From JAAFHI01 sp039793685 (GTDB lineage Bacteria > Acidobacteriota > Blastocatellia > Chloracidobacteriales > Chloracidobacteriaceae): DNA of 64,000 bases. The notes beneath the pieces are model-generated. The model saw only the letters and a program-made list of their open reading frames with translations, ran no database searches and was not told the origin of the DNA. Positions 63,885 through 64,000 of the stretch are shown here, piece after piece. The stretch is from contig JBDRAL010000115.1 in NCBI GenBank assembly GCA_039793685.1, positions 6,791-70,790 on the forward strand. Direction: 5' to 3'. The stretch's first letter is position 1, and the number at the start of each line of letters is the position of its first letter. The translations under genes were made by a program, and so were the position numbers.

Positions 63885-64000
63885 ATGTCAGTCAAACCGA
63901 TTCCCGACGGATTCCCGACCGTCATTCCCTATCTGGTCGTGGCGGATGCCTTCGCCCAGTTCGAATTTCTTCAAAAAGCCTTCAACGCCCAGGAACTCCA
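63885..64000 (+). CDS. VOC/PhnB-like protein, N-terminal part (3' truncated by window)
   Basis: The first 38 residues are visible (MSVKPIPDGFPTVIPYLVVA). This start, 'PIP.GF.TV.PYLVV.DA', is typical of the PhnB-like glyoxalase/VOC family. AGGAGG lies 8 bases before the ATG. It follows the AraC-type gene by 339 bases and is likely its target. The gene runs off the window. Confidence 0.75.
   Translation, partial: MSVKPIPDGFPTVIPYLVVADAFAQFEFLQKAFNAQEL

Overview
The window is a 64 kb piece of a high-GC bacterial chromosome (roughly 60-65% GC by eye), densely packed with genes on both strands. It holds no rRNA and no recognisable transposase. The best taxonomic guess is Acidobacteriota. The partial first gene has the tail typical of acidobacterial VWFA-related proteins. 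DUF4388 fusions, delta-60/BACON/FG-GAP surface proteins and very large kinase-ATPase-TPR proteins fit that phylum. The assignment is an inference from gene content; no marker gene was searched.

Layout. 1-8.5 kb: VWFA-related tail, an atypical MgtE-family transporter, a GMC oxidoreductase and two secreted proteins that share an FG-GAP-like C-terminus. 8.7-14 kb: a Reg_prop/SpoIIE sensor phosphatase and an MTA/SAH-deaminase-like amidohydrolase. 14-18.3 kb (minus strand): frr, pyrH, tsf, rpsB, rpsI, rplM. 18.3-32.8 kb: hydrolases, a DUF4388-DnaJ-TPR protein, a VOC protein, a K+ channel and an ECF sigma factor in an overlapping run, a 1706-residue kinase/ATPase/TPR protein, a PH-like membrane protein, an HpnK-like deacetylase and a GT2 glycosyltransferase. 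32.9-37.9 kb: an accessory island with vsr, a C5-cytosine methyltransferase and an Eco29kI-type GIY-YIG restriction enzyme, followed by small unknown genes. 37.9-47 kb (minus): an M20 peptidase and a type II secretion/type IV pilus-like cluster (F, E, cohesin-bearing secretin, two pseudopilins, PilM-like protein). 48.5-58.3 kb (minus): thrS, infC (probable AUC start), rpmI, rplT, an SMP-30-like protein, an Uma2 nuclease, pheS, pheT, a ZapB-like protein, zapA. 58.3-64 kb: tRNA-Val(GAC), an isolated BMC vertex protein, cspA, an F0-only atp cluster, DinB, an AraC-type regulator and a truncated VOC gene.

The most striking signal is between the genes. At least five unrelated families of short-word repeats fill the gaps. 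All have one architecture: degenerate tandem copies of a 7-10 bp word, a spacer, then the same word in inverted orientation. They abut genes so closely that they often supply the stop codon, the last residues, or in one pseudopilin part of the leader. They also lie inside core operons (rpmI/rplT, pheS/pheT, rpsB/tsf). Separate from these are a ~230-250 bp composite palindromic element in two opposite copies, a hairpin family whose stems covary across three copies, and a 126 bp element with perfect 23 bp inverted ends. Supportable promoters precede rplM, tRNA-Val and cspA, and intrinsic terminators follow frr, tsf, rplT, cspA and atpE.
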